Below are positions 62,156-64,000 of a stretch of 64,000 nucleotides of DNA, piece after piece; within the stretch, counting starts at the first letter, position 1, and every line of letters begins with the position of its first letter. The position numbers and the translations under genes are program-made. The notes beneath the pieces are model-generated. The model saw only the letters and a program-made list of their open reading frames with translations, ran no database searches and was not told where the DNA came from. Source of the stretch: Fasciolopsis buskii (lineage: Eukaryota; Platyhelminthes; Trematoda; Plagiorchiida; Fasciolidae); contig LUCM01002354.1 of NCBI GenBank assembly GCA_008360955.1, forward strand, positions 1 to 64,000, read 5' to 3'.

Positions 62156-63729
62156 ACTTATCCAACTTTGTGAGCACTTGGATACCTCCATCGAATCGCG
62201 TTTGCGTTCAGAGCCGCAGCTTTTGTTTAATAGAGGATTGACACTGTGTACATTGTATACCACAGATAATTGTGCCCCTATCATCATTGGCCTTGCATGG
62301 TACTCAAACCGGGAACCCTAAGCTGGTGGATGTTCTATCCTATCCCATAAGGCGCGAGATGCCGTGAGCCGTTGAAAGACGTGCATCGTCCTGGCTCACG
62401 AATATCAAGTCAACGCGATCTACAAACCGGGGTTGTCCGAAATCAGGGACAAATTGGCACATTTGTTAATAGGTGCGTGTTTGGCACGTCTAATTGGAAC
62501 CCAAAGCCAAGAAAAGAACCATGGTAATTGTTAGCCAATCAGAAACTGCCGATACATCCACCCAAACGGAAAGATTTACAACAATCTGTGCTGTGGACGC
62601 AAGCAGGCGGAACTCGCCGAAATGGGTAACTTTGATAAATTAGCACTGAGTCTGTTTGGTTTTAATGACCAACCATTTTAGACAAATTCCAAGTAAAACA
62701 CAAATAAAAGACAGATGCTCAAAGCCCAGATAGTCTCCACTCTGGAACTGAAAGGACTGACTGCTGGACAAAGAAACAGATTGTGAGATCCAACTATTTC
62801 CTTTGGTCTTGTCAATAACGCACGTGAGGCATGTTTACTGATGTTAAAATAAGACGAGGGAAAACACAAGAGAAGGCAAACAGTGTTGACAAGCTCGAGA
62901 AAAATTTAGCAAAAGCTTATTGGCTAACGTCAAATGGGGCACAAATTGTGGGTAAACAGTGTTTGTGCACATAGGATTGGCTTCAATATGTTTATCGATA
63001 AAGCCCACAAAAGACCAACAGCCTAAGGTTACGGTTTGGTGGAATCATTTGGAACGCTTTGGGTGGAATCAACCTGGTGACTAAAGGTTATAAGATTTTA
63101 TGCGATCGACAAGGCTTTCGCTGGGAAGTTACCTACCACTTGATAAATCATCATCATCGCGACATGGACAACATAACTGTGACTAGATCTGTCAAAGACT
63201 GCATGAGTGCAAATCTCTTTCGAAATGTGAATCCTGCCGTCTTGGTTCAGTTCCGTTTCTGGAGGGAAATCAAGTTGGAACTTTGCAGTTTTGGGTTAAA
63301 AACCACTGTCGCCCGTGAGGTTGATCCATGGTACTGCTCAGTCTATCCGTGAGAAACAAAATAAAAAAGTACTCTTGAGAACCACTGAGAAGAATTAGCT
63401 GACAAAGCAGCAAGGAACTGGCTCTAGTTTTCAAAGACAAGGCCAATGCGGGCCAGTTTCGTATCAACCAAAATGATGCTATTCACAATCTTTTCTACTT
63501 TTTAGGTAGTTGCAAAAATTGTCTCACGAAACCGCTTATCCTCTGCGGCACTTTTGTGATGGATTTCTGGAGACGTTGCGAGCAGAATGATATTTCTAGC
63601 CATTTAAAAATAATGCAGTCTCAACCACGGAACGAACACACGACGCACCAAGTTCGTTGATCGCACAGCCGCAGAGGGCACACAAATTCGGTGAATCGTG
63701 AAGTAATAAATTTTTAGGAGAAAACAGCA

Positions 63730-63730
<1 letters not shown>

Positions 63731-63764
<34 letters not shown>
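63731..63764. repeat. (TAA)n microsatellite
   Basis: About eleven uninterrupted TAA triplets. No retrotransposon remnant was recognised beside it, unlike the shorter triplet tract at 17.4 kb. Confidence 0.95.
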
Positions 63765-63766
<2 letters not shown>

Positions 63767-64000
63767 CTTCCATGCGTTTGCGGATGAGCTTCGTTGTTAC
63801 TTTCGGATGCTTTGAATTTGCAGGTTTTTTCGTCTTTGCCGTCATCGCATTTTCTGACAACACGGAGACCTAAGCAACCGGAAATCACATTCGAGTTTGC
63901 TTACAAGGCATTCAAATTTTTGTTAACAACACAAGAATATCATTGGCAAGACACTTTTGGGCCAGTGACCGTCACGGAATGCTCGCTTTTCGCTTTAGCG

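Noticed and set aside
62285..62370. tRNA-like box B on the minus strand (GGTTTGAGTACC)
   Set aside because: No convincing D-arm, anticodon arm or acceptor pairing.
63604..63888. 94-aa open frame with a poly-Tyr run
   Set aside because: Produced by the (TAA)n microsatellite read on the minus strand.
1..64000. CRISPR array, prokaryotic operon, phage or defence system
   Set aside because: No regularly spaced repeats, no dense co-directional coding, and clear spliced eukaryotic gene structure and animal-type transposable elements.

Overview
The window looks like a metazoan genome segment, most probably from a parasitic flatworm (Platyhelminthes; tapeworm or fluke). The reasons are: one clearly spliced nuclear gene whose first four introns are only 34-36 nt with GT-AG ends; many decayed non-LTR retrotransposons of the RTE and CR1/Jockey-like types common in flatworms; abundant (AC)n and other microsatellites; and no operons, Shine-Dalgarno sites or dense coding. 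The exact species cannot be fixed from the sequence alone. One ambiguous base (n) lies at 44542. || Layout. 1-2712 (minus): a broken RTE-type retrotransposon running off the left edge. 4300-4665 (minus): an RTE endonuclease fragment. 8180-11640 (minus): the only confidently recognised host gene, a far-upstream-element-binding protein (FUBP/Psi) homologue in eight exons that splice to a 503-residue protein with three KH domains and a Gln/Pro-rich tail. 12230-13380: uncertain minus-strand coding-like patches. 15620-17455 (plus): decayed CR1-like element with a triplet-repeat tail. 20076-23790 (minus): the most complete CR1-like element, with endonuclease, linker and reverse transcriptase. 26580-28240 (plus): another non-LTR reverse transcriptase and its 3' domain. 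28400-28850 (minus): BEL/Pao-type integrase C-terminus, next to a tRNA-Asp-like sequence. 29840-31170 (minus): a decayed cut-and-paste-type transposase relic. 33451-34422 and 38331-39306: two almost identical ~975-bp direct copies of an unclassified repeat. 36218-36617: a MITE-like element with long inverted ends and an internal tRNA-like module, with relatives at 45.2 kb and 56 kb. 40640-42340 and 42400-43080 (plus): non-LTR and RTE fragments. 44140-44545 (minus): an RTE 3' fragment. 46-64 kb: mostly unassigned DNA with microsatellites, one tRNA-Leu-like sequence and one hammerhead-like motif. || How it fits together. The FUBP homologue is a nuclear single-stranded nucleic-acid-binding protein gene sitting in a repeat-rich desert. 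Nearly everything else supported is transposable-element debris of different ages. Older layers (RTE, CR1, BEL/Pao, transposase) carry many stops and frameshifts. The twin 975-bp repeat, with three substitutions seen between copies, is much younger and is the best candidate for an active or recently duplicated, undescribed element. The tRNA-bearing inverted-repeat family is the most unusual structure in the window.
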